Below are positions 63,010 through 64,000 of a DNA stretch of 64,000 bases, piece after piece. A program made the translations under genes and the position numbers. The notes under the pieces were generated by a model that was given only the letters and a program-made list of their open reading frames with translations, ran no database searches and was not told the origin of the DNA. Source of the stretch: Floccularia luteovirens (Eukaryota; Basidiomycota; Agaricomycetes; Agaricales; Squamanitaceae); NCBI GenBank assembly GCA_009739215.1, contig VSJF01000010.1, forward strand, positions 248,001 through 312,000. The letters are read 5' to 3'. How positions within the stretch are numbered: the first letter of the stretch is position 1; each line of letters begins with the position of its first letter.

Positions 63010-64000
63010 ATGAGCTCCAACGGTAAACCCTCCGTCGAAAACCCTCAAAAGTTATCAAATGCAGGCTCTGGGCGATTACCGTCCCTTAATCAATTGGCGG
63101 CCCGTATGAACGCAAATCCAGCTAATAATACCTCTCCACTCTCTCTGAATCCTGCTCAGCGTCCTCGTTTAGCAGCCTCAGTACTGCGCACAGGCTCTAA
63201 CACTTCCCTTTCAACAACAGCCTCCACGACAGATTCAACAGCAGTTCAATTCCCCGATACACGATCAACCACTCCCTCTGCCAGCTCAGCTTCTGCTCCT
63301 TCGGAGACGCCGACTAGCGAATCTGGTGGAGAGGCTTTAACGACAGAAAAGCTTGAGGAGTTTAACCAAGAAACTGGTGCGGCTCGGGAGAAGAAGAACG
63401 TCAAGGTTGGGTACAAGAATATTCCCAGTCTTGATGCTATTGCAGATAGACTTGCAAAGGCACGCGCTTTGAGTATCGACGGGTCTGCCAAGCCTCCCGA
63501 AGCTGTAATGATTGAGGATCCAAAGACTCCAGGAGCGTCTATGAAAGCACCGGAACACCCTTTACAATTTCCTTGGTGAGTAGTTTCTACGTGTTATATC
63601 GGTGGTTTCCTGATTCTATTCTTTCCAAGGACGCTTTATCACGACAGCAAATCTAAAACAACCCCGGCAACAACGGCTCCCCAATCCAGCGCTTCAGACA
63701 CTGGATTCTCTGTCCATCCTCCTGAATCTACAGAATATGAAGCTGGTCTGACAGTTATCGGGGAGTTCAATACAGTTGAGGAGTTCTGCCGCTACTTTAA
63801 TTGGCTCAAGCCTCCCTCGAAACTTGAGAAGAATTCGAACTATCATATATTTAAATCTGGCATTAAACCCATGTGGGAAGACGAAGCAAATGCAAACGGG
63901 GGCAAGTGGGTTTTGACCATGAAGAATAATCCAGCTTTGCTGGATAGGTGTTGGAGCTGGCTTGCCATGGCGTTGGTCGGAGAAGAATTGGAAGATGGTG
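63010..64000 (+). CDS. eIF4E-family cap-binding protein, cut by the window end
   Basis: Binds the mRNA 5' cap. The start MSSNGKPSVENPQKLS opens a Ser/Thr/Ala-rich, disordered N-terminus of about 180 residues, much longer than in canonical eIF4E. The cap-binding fold begins APEHPLQFPW-TLYHDSKSK, the family HPLxxxW-xLW segment with Y in place of the second W, joined over an intron (63578-63629). It goes on with EFNTVEEFCRYFNWLKPPSK, YHIFKSGIKPMWEDEANANG, GKWVLTMKN and CWSWLAMALVGEELEDG. The last 40-60 residues lie outside the window. The variant residues and long N-terminus suggest a divergent 4EHP-like or fungal type rather than the main eIF4E; which is not settled here. Confidence 0.85.

Overview
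The window is nuclear DNA of a filamentous basidiomycete, most likely an Agaricomycete. The evidence is the many 45-70 nt GT-AG (and two GC-AG) introns, the single-copy eukaryotic genes BRR2, SEC31, CFT1/CPSF160, GPN2, RecQ helicase and eIF4E, a FunK1-type kinase relic, a P450 with the basidiomycete-style heme motif [12 protein letters not shown], a fungalysin and a GMC oxidoreductase. I cannot name a species. No viral, bacterial, CRISPR or rRNA content was seen, and no tRNA was recognised by eye.

Layout. (1) 1-13.2 kb is a graveyard of retrotransposons: Ty1/copia pol fragments on both strands, cut by at least ten LTR copies of four families (called A, B, C and D here), nested up to three deep. 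Several copies have perfect 5-bp target-site duplications. One LTR (C2) is further split by a 1.66 kb terminal-inverted-repeat element with subterminal CCATAGT/ACTATGG arrays and by a separate 1.05 kb LTR (D). (2) 13.2-20.6 kb is a gene-poor transition: a Myb/SANT-like relic, one multi-exon gene of unknown function, a decayed cytochrome P450, and a doubtful small spliced gene. (3) 20.6-28.3 kb holds a monocarboxylate-type MFS transporter facing a secreted fungalysin metalloprotease (tail to tail), then a low-complexity basic protein of unknown function. (4) 28.5-64 kb is dense housekeeping DNA: BRR2, thymine-DNA glycosylase, a FunK1 relic, SEC31, a GMC oxidoreductase, GPN2, a RecQ1-like helicase, a large disordered protein, CFT1/CPSF160, a GST, and an eIF4E-family protein cut by the window end.

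The genes do not form a pathway or cluster. The common theme of the conserved part is core cell biology: splicing (BRR2), mRNA 3' end formation (CFT1), translation (eIF4E), RNA polymerase assembly (GPN2), DNA repair (TDG, RecQ) and secretion (SEC31). The accessory genes (MFS, fungalysin, GMC oxidase, P450, GST) fit a saprotrophic or plant-associated fungus. Spacing is tight: BRR2 starts 94 bp from the TDG stop codon, and SEC31 starts 172 bp from the GMC stop codon.

I found no convincing new multi-gene system. The most interesting items are the TIR element with its paralogous empty site, the stacked LTRs with dateable insertion order, RIP-like decay at LTR tips, a GST whose active-site micro-exon follows a non-AG splice acceptor, and the DEVQ motif in the second BRR2 helicase cassette. 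Exon boundaries were inferred by eye, so spans of spliced genes are firmer than individual splice sites.
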